DNA from: Qipengyuania citrea | Lineage (GTDB): Bacteria; Pseudomonadota; Alphaproteobacteria; Sphingomonadales; Sphingomonadaceae | Reading direction: 5' to 3' | Assembly: GCF_024171405.1 (NCBI RefSeq) | Contig: NZ_JALJZT010000002.1 | Coordinates: 1,984,001-2,048,000 of the forward strand | DNA length: 64,000 bases | Shown here: in pieces, positions 17,792-26,778 of the stretch | Layout: every line of letters begins with the position of its first letter | Numbering within the stretch: the first letter of the stretch is position 1 | Program-made: the position numbers and the translations under genes | The notes under the pieces: model-generated | The model's database searches: none | Seen by the model: the letters and a program-made list of their open reading frames with translations, nothing else | Told to the model about the DNA's origin: nothing

Positions 17792-19269
17792 GCGAAGAAT
17801 TGGACATCCAGGACCGCGAAGCGCGCGAAGCTGCCGAAAAGGCCGCCGAGTACGAACACGGCTGGTCGTCGGACATCGAGACCGAGTTTGCCGAAAAGGG
17901 CCTGACCGAGGACACGGTCCGCTTCATCAGCGCCAAGAAGGGCGAGCCCGAATGGATGCTCGACTGGCGGCTCAAGGCGTTCCGCCTGTGGCAGGAGATG
18001 GTGGAGCCCGACTGGGCGAAGATCGGCTATCCGGCGATCGATTACCAGAACGCCTATTATTACGCGGCGCCGAAGAAGAAGGTCGAACTCGAGTCGCTCG
18101 ATGAACTCGACCCCGAGATCAAGCGCGTTTACGACAAGCTCGGCATCCCGCTCGGCGAGCAGGAAGTGCTCGCCGGCGTGAAGGGCGCCAAGAAGGTCGC
18201 GGTCGATGCCGTGTTCGACAGTGTCAGCGTTGCCACCAGCTTCCGCGAGGAGCTGAAGCGGGCGGGCGTCATCTTCCTGTCGATCAGCGAGGCGATTCGC
18301 GAATATCCCGACATGGTGCGCAAATGGCTCGGCAAGATCGTCCCGCAGCACGACAATTACTTTGCCACCTTGAACAGCGCGGTCTTCTCGGACGGCACTT
18401 TCGTCTATGTGCCCGAAGGCGTGCGCTGCCCGATGGAGCTCAGCACCTATTTCCGTATCAATGCGGAGAACACCGGCCAGTTCGAACGCACGCTGATCAT
18501 CGCCGAGAAGGGCAGCTATGTCAGCTACCTCGAAGGCTGCACCGCGCCGATGCGCGACGAGAACCAGCTTCATGCCGCCGTGGTCGAGCTGGTCGCACTG
18601 GAAGACGCCGAAATCAAATATTCGACCGTGCAGAACTGGTATCCCGGCAATGCCGAGGGCAAGGGCGGGATCTACAATTTCGTCACCAAGCGCGGCCTGT
18701 GCCAGGGTGCGCGCAGCAAGATCAGCTGGACGCAGGTCGAAACCGGCAGTGCGGTGACATGGAAATATCCCAGCTGCGTGCTCAACGGCGAAGACAGCGT
18801 GGGCGAATTCTACTCGGTCGCGGTGACCAACAATTACCAGCAGGCCGATACCGGTACCAAGATGATCCACAACGGCAAGGGCAGCCGCTCGACGATCATC
18901 TCGAAGGGCATTTCGGCTGGCAAGTCGAACAACACCTATCGCGGCATGGTCCGCGTGGCGGCCAATGCTGACGGCGTGCGCAACCGCACCGAATGCGACA
19001 GCCTGCTGATCGGCGACCGGAGCGGGGCGCACACCGTGCCCTATATCGAGGTGAAGAATCCCAGCGCGCAGATCGAGCATGAGGCGACCACCAGCAAGAT
19101 CAGCGACGACCAGATGTTCTATGCCCAGCAGCGCGGCCTGGATGACGAGGAAGCGATGGCGCTGATCGTCAACGGCTTCGCCAAGGACGTGCTGAAGGAA
19201 TTGCCGATGGAATTCGCCGTCGAAGCGCAGAAGCTGCTGGCGATCTCGCTCGAGGGGAGCGTGGGGTGA
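17788..19269 (+). CDS. sufB: Fe-S cluster scaffold SufB
   Basis: 493-residue core subunit of the SufBCD scaffold on which [4Fe-4S] clusters are built. Conserved blocks include [51 protein letters not shown] (cluster cysteine region) and [20 protein letters not shown] 17788 overlaps the regulator stop. The following gene starts within its stop codon (GTGA). Confidence 0.97.
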   Translation: MSEELDIQDREAREAAEKAAEYEHGWSSDIETEFAEKGLTEDTVRFISAKKGEPEWMLDWRLKAFRLWQEMVEPDWAKIGYPAIDYQNAYYYAAPKKKVELESLDELDPEIKRVYDKLGIPLGEQEVLAGVKGAKKVAVDAVFDSVSVATSFREELKRAGVIFLSISEAIREYPDMVRKWLGKIVPQHDNYFATLNSAVFSDGTFVYVPEGVRCPMELSTYFRINAENTGQFERTLIIAEKGSYVSYLEGCTAPMRDENQLHAAVVELVALEDAEIKYSTVQNWYPGNAEGKGGIYNFVTKRGLCQGARSKISWTQVETGSAVTWKYPSCVLNGEDSVGEFYSVAVTNNYQQADTGTKMIHNGKGSRSTIISKGISAGKSNNTYRGMVRVAANADGVRNRTECDSLLIGDRSGAHTVPYIEVKNPSAQIEHEATTSKISDDQMFYAQQRGLDDEEAMALIVNGFAKDVLKELPMEFAVEAQKLLAISLEGSVG

Positions 19270-19793
19270 CCGAACGCAAGACCCTCCAGATCCGCACGCC
19301 TTCGGCGGACGATGCCGCTCCCGCGCTCAAGAAAAAAGGCCGCGGCTGGGAAATCTCCGAGAAGCGGCTCGACAAGATCCACGAACAAGCGCGCCATTTG
19401 CGGCGGCATGCGACTCCGGCGCACAAGGTGCTCGCCGCGCGTTTCGCCAAGGAAGACTTCGGCAAGTTCAAGTTCACCCGCCACACCGTGGTCGGCTCGG
19501 CGATCCTCGATTTCGTCTCGCACCCGCTCGGGCTGGCGGTCGCAATCGACGAGGAAGGTCAGAACGACACGCTGGCCAAGCGGCGCGACAAGAGCCTCGC
19601 TGCGGTCGGCATGGAAGTGCTGCGCCTGCCCGCGGCGACGATCCTCGACGATGTCGAAGCGGCGATGCAGCCGATCTTCGCTGCGATGAACGCGCGCTAC
19701 CGCGACAAGGAAAGCGCGCGCCGCGAACACCAATCGAAATACGGCCCGACGCCCCGGCGCACCCGCCAGGCCCGTCGCGACGACAGGAAGTAA
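19266..19793 (+). CDS. DUF559 (Vsr-like fold) protein inside the SUF operon
   Basis: 175 residues. The central region (about 40-130) is DUF559, related to very-short-patch-repair endonucleases: [19 protein letters not shown], then [22 protein letters not shown] and [15 protein letters not shown]. In nuclease-competent relatives the second motif reads I-E-x-D-G; here the Glu position appears to be Ala, so activity is doubtful. GTG start overlaps sufB by four bases and sufC follows after one base, so it is translated with the cluster machinery. Basic C-terminal tail. Its job is unknown. Confidence 0.8.
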   Translation: MTERKTLQIRTPSADDAAPALKKKGRGWEISEKRLDKIHEQARHLRRHATPAHKVLAARFAKEDFGKFKFTRHTVVGSAILDFVSHPLGLAVAIDEEGQNDTLAKRRDKSLAAVGMEVLRLPAATILDDVEAAMQPIFAAMNARYRDKESARREHQSKYGPTPRRTRQARRDDRK

Positions 19794-19794
19794 T

Positions 19795-20556
19795 ATGCTG
19801 AAAATCGACAATCTCCACGCCGAAATCGACGGCAAGAAAATCCTCAACGGGCTGACGCTCGAAATCCGCGCGGGCGAGGTTCATGCGATCATGGGCCCCA
19901 ATGGTGCGGGCAAGTCGACGCTGGCCTATGTGCTGGGCGGACGGCCCGGCTACGAGGTGACCGAGGGCTCGGTCGAGTTTATGGGACAGGATTTGCTCGC
20001 GCTGGAACCGCACGAACGCGCCGCTGCCGGCCTGTTCCTCGGCTTCCAGTACCCGGTCGAGATTCCCGGGGTCTCGAATCTGCAGTTCCTGCGCGAAGCG
20101 CTGAATTCGCAGCGCCGGGCGCGCGGTGAAGAACCGCTGACCGGCGGCGAATTCCTCAAGCTGGCCAAGGACAAGGCGGCGCTGCTCAAGCTCGACCCCG
20201 AAATGCTCAAGCGACACGTCAATGTCGGCTTCTCGGGCGGCGAGAAGAAGCGCGCCGAAATGGTCCAGATGGGCATTCTCGACCCGCAATTCGCCGTGCT
20301 CGACGAAACCGATAGCGGTCTCGACATCGATGCGCTGCGCGTGGTCGGCGATGGCATCAATGCGATCATGCGCGACCCGGCCAAGGGCGTCCTGCTGATC
20401 ACGCACTACCAGCGCCTGCTCGAAGTAGTGAAGCCCGACAAGGTATCGATCCTGTCGCAGGGCCGCATCGTCCGGACCGGTGGCCCCGAACTGGCCGTAG
20501 AGCTTGAAAACGAAGGCTATGACGCGATCATGTCCGCCGAGACTGCGCATGCCTGA
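19795..20556 (+). CDS. sufC: SUF ATPase SufC
   Basis: 253-residue ABC-type ATPase that drives rearrangement of SufBD. Walker A GPNGAGKST (34-42), Q-loop in FLGFQYPVEIPG, signature SGGE (147-150), Walker B FAVLDE (166-171) and THYQRLL. ATG 19795 has AGGAAG upstream. It overlaps sufD by eight bases. Confidence 0.97.
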   Translation: MLKIDNLHAEIDGKKILNGLTLEIRAGEVHAIMGPNGAGKSTLAYVLGGRPGYEVTEGSVEFMGQDLLALEPHERAAAGLFLGFQYPVEIPGVSNLQFLREALNSQRRARGEEPLTGGEFLKLAKDKAALLKLDPEMLKRHVNVGFSGGEKKRAEMVQMGILDPQFAVLDETDSGLDIDALRVVGDGINAIMRDPAKGVLLITHYQRLLEVVKPDKVSILSQGRIVRTGGPELAVELENEGYDAIMSAETAHA

Positions 20557-21307
20557 GGCAGCCGAACTCCCCACCCGCCGCGATGAAGCGTGGCGCTATT
20601 CCGCGGTCGAGCGGCTTCAGGGCGAAGCGCTGGACGACTGGCGCACGATCGATGTCGCCGCCGGCGAGAGCGTTCACGAAACGCTCCTGATTGCCGATGG
20701 CGGCGACACCAGGCCGACCGAACTGCACCGGTGGCGCGTGACCGTGCGCGAAGGCGCGACCTGCGAGATCTTCGCGGTGCTCGCCGCGGCCGAATATGCC
20801 CGGCTCGAAATCGAGGTGACCCTGCACAAGGGCGCGCATTTCGAACTGGGCGGGATCACCGTCGGCGGCCGCGAAACCGTGCGCGAATTCGTCACCCGCA
20901 CGATCCATGCCGAACCCGAAGCCACCAGCAACCAGACCGTTCGCGCGGTTCACTGGGGCCACGGCACGGGCAATTTCCTCGGCAATATCGATGTCGTGCG
21001 CGATGCGCAGAAGACCGATGCGGCGCAGGACTTCAAGGGCCTGCTGCTCGAGAAGGGCGCAACCGTGAACGCGGTGCCGCAGCTCGAAATCTTTGCCGAC
21101 GATGTCAAATGCGCGCATGGCGCCAGCGTTGGCCAGCTCGACGAAACCGCGCGTTTCTACATGGCTGCGCGCGGAGTCTCGCCCGATCTTGCCCGGCGCC
21201 TGCTGGTCCAGGCCTTCCTCGGTGACGCGCTGGTCGCGCTCGAGGATGACGAAACGCGCGAGGCGATGCTGAAAGTCGCGCTCGACAAGGTCGACCGGGC
21301 GCTGTGA
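20549..21307 (+). CDS. sufD: Fe-S assembly protein SufD, short form
   Basis: 252 residues from ATG 20549; the enteric SufD exceeds 400, so the N-terminal helical part is largely missing while the beta-helix core is kept (SNQTVRAVHWGHGTGNFLGNI, VPQLEIFADDVKCAHGASVGQLDE with the conserved Cys-Ala-His, and RRLLVQAFL). It partners SufB and SufC. The next gene overlaps its stop by four bases (GTGA). Confidence 0.93.
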   Translation: MPEAAELPTRRDEAWRYSAVERLQGEALDDWRTIDVAAGESVHETLLIADGGDTRPTELHRWRVTVREGATCEIFAVLAAAEYARLEIEVTLHKGAHFELGGITVGGRETVREFVTRTIHAEPEATSNQTVRAVHWGHGTGNFLGNIDVVRDAQKTDAAQDFKGLLLEKGATVNAVPQLEIFADDVKCAHGASVGQLDETARFYMAARGVSPDLARRLLVQAFLGDALVALEDDETREAMLKVALDKVDRAL

Positions 21308-22533
21308 GCGAGGCTACTACCCTTTTGCGCCCCAACGACATCAGGGCCGAATTCCCCGGCATGGTGACGGGCGATGGCCAGCCGTGGCATTATCTCGATA
21401 CCGCCGCGACGGCGCAGAAGCCGCGGGCGGTGATCGACGCGATGACCTGCGCGCTGGGCGCGGATTACGCCACCGTCCACCGCGGGGTCTATGGCCGCAG
21501 CGCGCAGATGACGCTCGGCTACGAAGCCGCGCGGCGCCGCGTCGCCGCTTACATGGGCGCTGCCAGCGAACATGAAGTGGTGTTCGTGCGCGGCGCGACC
21601 GAGGCGATCAACCTCGTCGCGGCGAGCTGGGGCATGACGCATATCGGCGAAGGCGACCGCATCGTCCTCTCCACGCTCGAGCATCATTCGAATATCGTGC
21701 CCTGGCAGATGGTCGCCGAACGCACCGGCGCGCAGATCGACGTCTGCCCGCTGACCGAGGATGGCCGGATCGATCTGGGCGCGCTCGAAGCGCTGCTGAC
21801 CCCGCGCACCAAGCTGGTCGCGCTGGCGCATGTCTCGAATGTGCTGGGCAGCGTGCTCGATGCCCGCGCCGCAGCCGATCTGGCGCATTCGGTGGGCGCG
21901 AAACTGCTGCTCGACGGGTGCCAGGCGGCGCCGCGCATGGCGCTCGATATGGCCGCGCTCGATTGCGATTTCTACGCCTTCTCGGGCCACAAGCTGTACG
22001 GCCCGACCGGGATCGGCGTGCTGTGGGCGCGCGAGGACATCCTCGATGCCATGCCCCCGTGGCAGGGCGGCGGGGCGATGATCGACCGCGTCACCTTCGA
22101 CAAGACCACCTATGCGCCGCCGCCGCAGCGGTTCGAAGCGGGCACACCGATGATCACCGAGGCGATCGCGCTGCATGCGGCGATCGACTATGTCGCCGCG
22201 CTTGGTCCCGATCGCCTGTTTGCGCACGAGGCCGCGCTTGCCAGGCAGTTGCGCGACGCATTGCGCACACTCAATTCGGTGACGCTGTTTGGCCCCGAAG
22301 AAAGCGCCGGCATCGTCAGTTTCGCGATCGAGGGGGTTCACCCGCACGATCTCGGCACCATATTGGACGAAGAGAATGTCGCGATCCGGGCCGGGCACCA
22401 TTGTGCGCAGCCGCTGATGGACCATCTCGGCGTCCCCGCCACCGCCCGTGCCAGCTTCGGGCTCTACTCGGACGAAAGCGACATCGCTGCGCTGATGCGC
22501 GGCATCGAACGGACTCAGAGGATCTTCGGATGA
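21304..22533 (+). CDS. sufS: Cysteine desulfurase SufS
   Basis: PLP enzyme that removes sulfur from cysteine for cluster building. 409 residues; PLP lysine Lys230 in FSGHKLYGPTG, catalytic Cys367 in RAGHHCAQPLM, and PLP contacts HHSNIVPWQ and DGCQAAP. Class II (SufS/CsdA) spacing. No sufE or sufU is in the window, so the sulfur acceptor must be encoded elsewhere or replaced. Confidence 0.96.
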   Translation: MSEATTLLRPNDIRAEFPGMVTGDGQPWHYLDTAATAQKPRAVIDAMTCALGADYATVHRGVYGRSAQMTLGYEAARRRVAAYMGAASEHEVVFVRGATEAINLVAASWGMTHIGEGDRIVLSTLEHHSNIVPWQMVAERTGAQIDVCPLTEDGRIDLGALEALLTPRTKLVALAHVSNVLGSVLDARAAADLAHSVGAKLLLDGCQAAPRMALDMAALDCDFYAFSGHKLYGPTGIGVLWAREDILDAMPPWQGGGAMIDRVTFDKTTYAPPPQRFEAGTPMITEAIALHAAIDYVAALGPDRLFAHEAALARQLRDALRTLNSVTLFGPEESAGIVSFAIEGVHPHDLGTILDEENVAIRAGHHCAQPLMDHLGVPATARASFGLYSDESDIAALMRGIERTQRIFG

Positions 22534-23030
22534 ACGACGATCAGAACAGTGATTTCATTGCCGCGCCCTCCCCTGCGGATGCGCTGGCTGCCAAGCCGCC
22601 GCGCGCCCGTGTCGAGGACGCGGTCGATGCGGAAGAAACGCCGCGCGCGACGATGGAGCGCAAGCGCGACTATCTCGAAGGCTTCCTGCAGAAAAAGCCC
22701 GAAAACGTGCCCGCAGGCGCGCCGGGCGGTGATCTCTACGAAGCGGTGATCGCTGCGCTCAAGGAGATCTTCGACCCGGAAATCCCGGTCAATATCTACG
22801 ATCTGGGCCTGATCTACGGCGTCGAGGTCGATGACGAGAGCGATGTGACCGTCACCATGACGCTTACAACGCCGCATTGCCCGGTGGCCGAAACCATGCC
22901 CGGCGAGGTCGAATTGCGCGCCGCCAGCGTGCCCGGCGTTCGCGATGCCGAGGTGAATCTGGTGTGGGACCCGCCCTGGGGCCCGGACAAGATGACCGAC
23001 GAGGCACGCCTCGAACTGGGGATGCTGTAA
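22530..23030 (+). CDS. sufT: SUF-associated MIP18/DUF59 protein SufT
   Basis: 166 residues. The MIP18 domain occupies about 70-166 (AALKEIFDPEIPVNIYDLGLIY, TMTLTTPHCPVAETMP with one conserved Cys, VNLVWDPPWGPDKM). An N-terminal stretch of about 65 residues is charged and probably flexible. Such proteins help cluster delivery. ATG 22530 overlaps the sufS stop by four bases. Confidence 0.92.
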   Translation: MNDDQNSDFIAAPSPADALAAKPPRARVEDAVDAEETPRATMERKRDYLEGFLQKKPENVPAGAPGGDLYEAVIAALKEIFDPEIPVNIYDLGLIYGVEVDDESDVTVTMTLTTPHCPVAETMPGEVELRAASVPGVRDAEVNLVWDPPWGPDKMTDEARLELGML

Positions 23031-23389
23031 TGAGCGATACCAAGACCCGCGCCGCGCCCAAGGCAGCGGTCGTCCTGACCAAGGCCGCCGAACGGCGCGT
23101 CGCCGACCTGATGGCCAAGGCGCCCGAAGACGCTATCGGGGTCAAATTGTCGACCCCGCGGCGGGGCTGCTCGGGCCTCGCCTATTCGGTCGATTATGTC
23201 ACCGAGGAAGCCAAGTTCGACGAGAAGATCGAGACCCCCGGCGGGCTGTTCTTCATCGACAGCGCCAGCGTGCTCTACCTGATCGGGAGCACGATGGACT
23301 GGGTGGAGGACGATTTCACCGCGGGCTTCGTGTTCGAAAATCCCAACGCCAAGGGGGCGTGTGGCTGCGGCGAAAGCTTTATGGTCTAG
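23030..23389 (+). CDS. sufA: A-type Fe-S carrier SufA/HesB
   Basis: 119 residues with the three A-type cysteines: Cys47 (RRGCSGLAYSV), Cys111 and Cys113 (GACGCGESF). It carries clusters from the SUF scaffold to target proteins. The start codon shares one base with the sufT stop (TAATG), and it is the last gene of the operon. Confidence 0.95.
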   Translation: MSDTKTRAAPKAAVVLTKAAERRVADLMAKAPEDAIGVKLSTPRRGCSGLAYSVDYVTEEAKFDEKIETPGGLFFIDSASVLYLIGSTMDWVEDDFTAGFVFENPNAKGACGCGESFMV

Positions 23390-23407
23390 CCGCGCACGAT
23401 CGGCTGG

Positions 23408-24337
23408 TTACTCCTCGGCGAGAAAGTCGAGCAGCGCGCGCTCGTATTCGTCGACCCGGCCATCCGCATCGATCCGCGCGTCGAGCCATTCGCGCTCGCT
23501 ATGCGTCACCTCATGCGCCGCGGCTACGCCCTCGGCACGCGTCGGCGCTTCTTCCTTGCGTCCGAACACCTTGCCGAATGCGTTGGGCGAAGCCTTGGCC
23601 ATCCGGCCGAGAAACCCGCCCACGCTGCTGCGCGTATCGGTCATGAAGGCCTGCAGCTCGGCGGCGCGCTCGCGGCTGATCTGTGCATCGGGATTGCTGT
23701 AACCCTGCAGGTAGTTGGCGATGCCCTGGACGAACAATTACTTCCATTCTGGCGCATTGTCACCGCCCAGCGTCGCGTCCTTGAGGCGAAACAGCATGTC
23801 GGCTTCCTTGCGCCCAACGGCTGCGGGGCGTTCACTGGCAGGCGCGAAGATCGCGCGGCGCAGCAGCCGGGCCTCGGTCGCGTTGACATTCCCCGCTTCG
23901 AGCGTGCCGCCGTCGCGCGTCGGCCCGGTGCCCTCGAGCGCAGCTAGCTCCATTTGCGAGATCGCGTAATCCTTGAGCGCTGCCGGCACGTTCTGCGCGC
24001 GTTCGAAAATGCGCACCAGCAGCTCGATCTCGGCCATGCTGCCGAACTGCCCGTCGGCATCGATCTGCATCATCAGCCAGCTGGCATTCTCGGGATCGAC
24101 ATAGCCTGCAGGCGCGCGCTGGTTGATGACATATTCGCCCAGCGCCTCGACGAAGAAATCGACCCATTCGGCGCTCTTCGTCGTCAGTTCGCGGTTGAGC
24201 GCGAAGATCGCTTCGGCCTCGGCCTGCGAAATCCGCCCGTCGGGCCATGCCTCGCGCCGCAGCGTCAGCACTTCCTCGGGGGTAATGACCCCGTCCGCGC
24301 CGACTCTCTTGGCCAATTCGCCGAAATGCACGCTCAT
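23408..24337 (-). pseudogene. EF-hand/TerB-like gene with one in-frame TAA
   Basis: Two open segments (24337-23741 and 23737-23408) lie in the same frame and are separated only by TAA at 23740-23738. Read through, they give about 309 residues; the join reads APEWK-stop-LFVQGIANYLQGY, where GAA (Glu) would need one base change. Repeated acidic loops (GADGVITPEE, WPDGRISQAE, IDADGQFG, IDADGRVDEYE) resemble EF-hand or TerB-type motifs. Function unknown. Both halves look conserved in composition, so the mutation is recent, or it is a sequencing error, or the stop is read through. Confidence 0.75.
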
Positions 24338-24398
24338 CTGGACCAGCTCCCGTAAAATCCTGGTCCGGCAAGCCTATCCCGGCTTGCTTAAGACGGGG

Positions 24399-24821
24399 TT
24401 AGCGGCGCAGCGCGCGGACGCAGGCCGCGCGGTCTACGTCGAGGCCGTCGCTGGCGCGGCGGGCATCGACATAGGTGGCGCTGGGTTCGCCGCGCGGCTC
24501 GAGCGGGTAGAGATAGACATCGAGCACGCAGGCCTCGCCGACGAATTGCAGCTTCTTGGCATCGCCTTCCTTCACGGTCAGCCGCGGGACACCGAACAGA
24601 TTGGCAAGCGCGGTTTCATTGCGTCCGATCACGCTCTCCAGCCCGGGCACATTCATCACGCGCGGGGCGCGGAACGAGGGGGTGGCGGGCGCGACGCGCA
24701 CCTCTTGCGGCGGCGGTGCGGCCCCGGGACGCGAGGCCGGAGCACCCGGCGGACCCGGCGCAACGGGTACGGTGGTGCAGGCTCCGAGCAGGGGCAACAG
24801 CAGCAGGGCGAACTTACGCAT
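24399..24821 (-). CDS. Small lipoprotein, unknown function
   Basis: 140 residues from ATG 24821: MRKFALLLLPLLGACTT carries a lipobox (LGAC), followed by a proline/alanine-rich linker to about residue 45 and a globular part (NETALANLFGVPRLTVKEGDAKKLQFVGEACVLDVYLYP) with cysteine residues. It resembles small sphingomonad outer-membrane lipoproteins but I do not know a named family. It overlaps the EI24 gene by eight bases. Confidence 0.75.
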   Translation of the reverse strand: MRKFALLLLPLLGACTTVPVAPGPPGAPASRPGAAPPPQEVRVAPATPSFRAPRVMNVPGLESVIGRNETALANLFGVPRLTVKEGDAKKLQFVGEACVLDVYLYPLEPRGEPSATYVDARRASDGLDVDRAACVRALRR

Positions 24822-25506
24822 CGAGGTCTTTCTCACGGGCGCGGTGGACGAGGTGGGTAGCGCAGGCAGCGCCCATTATCGGGGCAAGGAGGTTGAGGAA
24901 AGGTATCGCAAGCAGCGCCACCACCACGCCGCCGAGCAGGAAACGCGTGAGTCCGCCGATCGGGGCCAGCTCGGCCGGATCGGCGCGGTGCCGCAGCCAC
25001 ACCATGTCGTGCAGTTCGCGCCCGACGAGATAGGCGTTGACCGTCCAGAAGACCGCCGCCGCGCCAATCCCCGTGACCAGCAAGAGACCTGCGATCGGCA
25101 GCGCCGCGGCATTGGCGAGCACCGTGCGCAGGAGCGAGCGCAGCGCATTGCCGACTTCTTCGGCGAGCGGCAGGTCGCGCAGGCTGTGGCGCGCCTGCGG
25201 ATAATGCCGCGCCTCGACCGCGCGCACCACATCCTCGGCGAAGAACTGCAGCACGAACAGCGCCACCACCCGGAACAGGAACCAGCCGGCCAGGATCATC
25301 CCCAGCGCCGCGAGCAGCGCGCCCAGGCCCGAGGTGTCGGCGTTGGTCACACTGTCGATCGCGCGTTCGACCACGAGATAGAGCCCCGCGCCGCCAGCCG
25401 CGAAGACCGCCAAAGTCAGCAGCGCGGTCTTGCCCAGCACCCTGAGGATTGCCGGATCGCCAAGCTGACCGGCGGCAAGGGCAAGGGCACGGGGAAGCGA
25501 CATCAT
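24814..25506 (-). CDS. EI24/CysZ-like membrane protein
   Basis: 230 residues with four to six hydrophobic segments and the EI24-domain pattern (FFAEDVVRAVEARHYP, NAYLVGRELHDMVWLRHR). CysZ of this fold permeates sulfate, but the transport role is not shown for this branch. ATG 25506 is followed by a second ATG. It lies upstream of the lipoprotein gene and is translationally coupled to it. Confidence 0.78.
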   Translation of the reverse strand: MMSLPRALALAAGQLGDPAILRVLGKTALLTLAVFAAGGAGLYLVVERAIDSVTNADTSGLGALLAALGMILAGWFLFRVVALFVLQFFAEDVVRAVEARHYPQARHSLRDLPLAEEVGNALRSLLRTVLANAAALPIAGLLLVTGIGAAAVFWTVNAYLVGRELHDMVWLRHRADPAELAPIGGLTRFLLGGVVVALLAIPFLNLLAPIMGAACATHLVHRAREKDLDA

Positions 25507-25618
25507 CGGAGCCGGGGGATGCGCGCCGTTATGGGGCAAGTCAACGCCGCCCTTGGCCAAACCCCGACGAGCCGCTAACCGCGCCCGACACACCGATTAT
25601 CCCCTCCCCGGAGTACCC

Positions 25619-26614
25619 ATGACCGAACCCCGCTACGACGTAATCGCCATCGGCAATGCCATCGTCGATGTGATGGCCCCCTGCGAAGAAGAGCTGATCG
25701 CCGAACTCGACCTCAACAAGGGCGGGATGACGCTGGTCGACGAAGACGGCGCTCGGCGACTGTATGAGGCGATGGGGCCGGCAAAGGAAATCTCCGGGGG
25801 CTCGGCCGCCAATACGCTCGCGGGCATGTCGGCGCTGGGCGCGCAATGCGCATTCGTCGGGCAGGTCGCGACCGACCAGCTGGGCGACGTCTTCAGCCAC
25901 GACATCCGCGCGGTGGGAATCGATTTCGACACGCCGGCCCGCGAAGGCCAGCCCTCGACCGCGCGCTGCCTCATCTTCGTCACCCCCGATGGCGAGCGGA
26001 CGATGAACACCTTCCTCGGGGCAAGCCAGTTCCTCCCCCCCGCCGCGCTCGACGACGAACTGATCGCCAGCGCGGGCATCCTCTATCTCGAAGGGTATCT
26101 GTGGGACCCGGAAGAACCGCGCCGCGCAATGCGCCGCGCGATCGAGGTGGCACGCAATGCGGGCCGCAAGGTCGCCTTCACTGCCAGCGAGAGCTTCGTC
26201 ATCGACCGCCATGGCGACGATTTCCGCGCGCTGATTGAGGAAGGGCAGATCGACATTCTCTTCGTCAATGAAAGCGAACTCGCAACGCTGACCGGCGAAG
26301 AGGATTTCGAGGCGGGGCTCGCCATGCTGCAGGACAACGTCCCCGTGCTGGTCGCCACGCGCAGCGCCAAGGGCGCGGTGGGCATCGCCAATGGCTCGCG
26401 CGCCGAGGTTGCTGCCGAACCGATCGACAAGGTCGTCGACACCACCGGCGCGGGCGATCTCTTCGCGGCGGGCTTCCTCACTGGCCATGCGCGCGGCGAG
26501 ACGCTCGAAACCTGCCTGCGCATGGGCGCCATCTGCGCCGCCGAGATCATCTCGCACTACGGCGCGCGCAGTGAAGCCGACCTCAAGGCGCTGGTTGCCG
26601 AGAAACTGGGCTGA
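25619..26614 (+). CDS. PfkB-family adenosine-kinase-like sugar kinase
   Basis: 331 residues. GGSAANTLAGMSALG near 60 (PfkB motif 1), NESELATLTG near 220, and DTTGAGDLFAAGFLTG near 280 with catalytic Asp. The sequence is closest in feel to alphaproteobacterial adenosine kinases rather than ribokinases, judged from the N-terminal YDVIAIGNAIVDVMA. ATG 25619 has GGAG close upstream. Substrate is inferred. Confidence 0.88.
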   Translation: MTEPRYDVIAIGNAIVDVMAPCEEELIAELDLNKGGMTLVDEDGARRLYEAMGPAKEISGGSAANTLAGMSALGAQCAFVGQVATDQLGDVFSHDIRAVGIDFDTPAREGQPSTARCLIFVTPDGERTMNTFLGASQFLPPAALDDELIASAGILYLEGYLWDPEEPRRAMRRAIEVARNAGRKVAFTASESFVIDRHGDDFRALIEEGQIDILFVNESELATLTGEEDFEAGLAMLQDNVPVLVATRSAKGAVGIANGSRAEVAAEPIDKVVDTTGAGDLFAAGFLTGHARGETLETCLRMGAICAAEIISHYGARSEADLKALVAEKLG

Positions 26615-26778
26615 GCAATCCGGCACGCCCTCGCACCGCGCCAGCTTCCGAGCCGGGGCGGTGCTTCTCGCGGCAAGTCGCGCTGCGTTAAATTTGAGCG
26701 AGGCAGAGCCGAACGCCCGAGATGCCCTAGTGGTCTGAGGTACACACTGGAGTCAGTCCGAATGAGGCTGGCGTCCCG

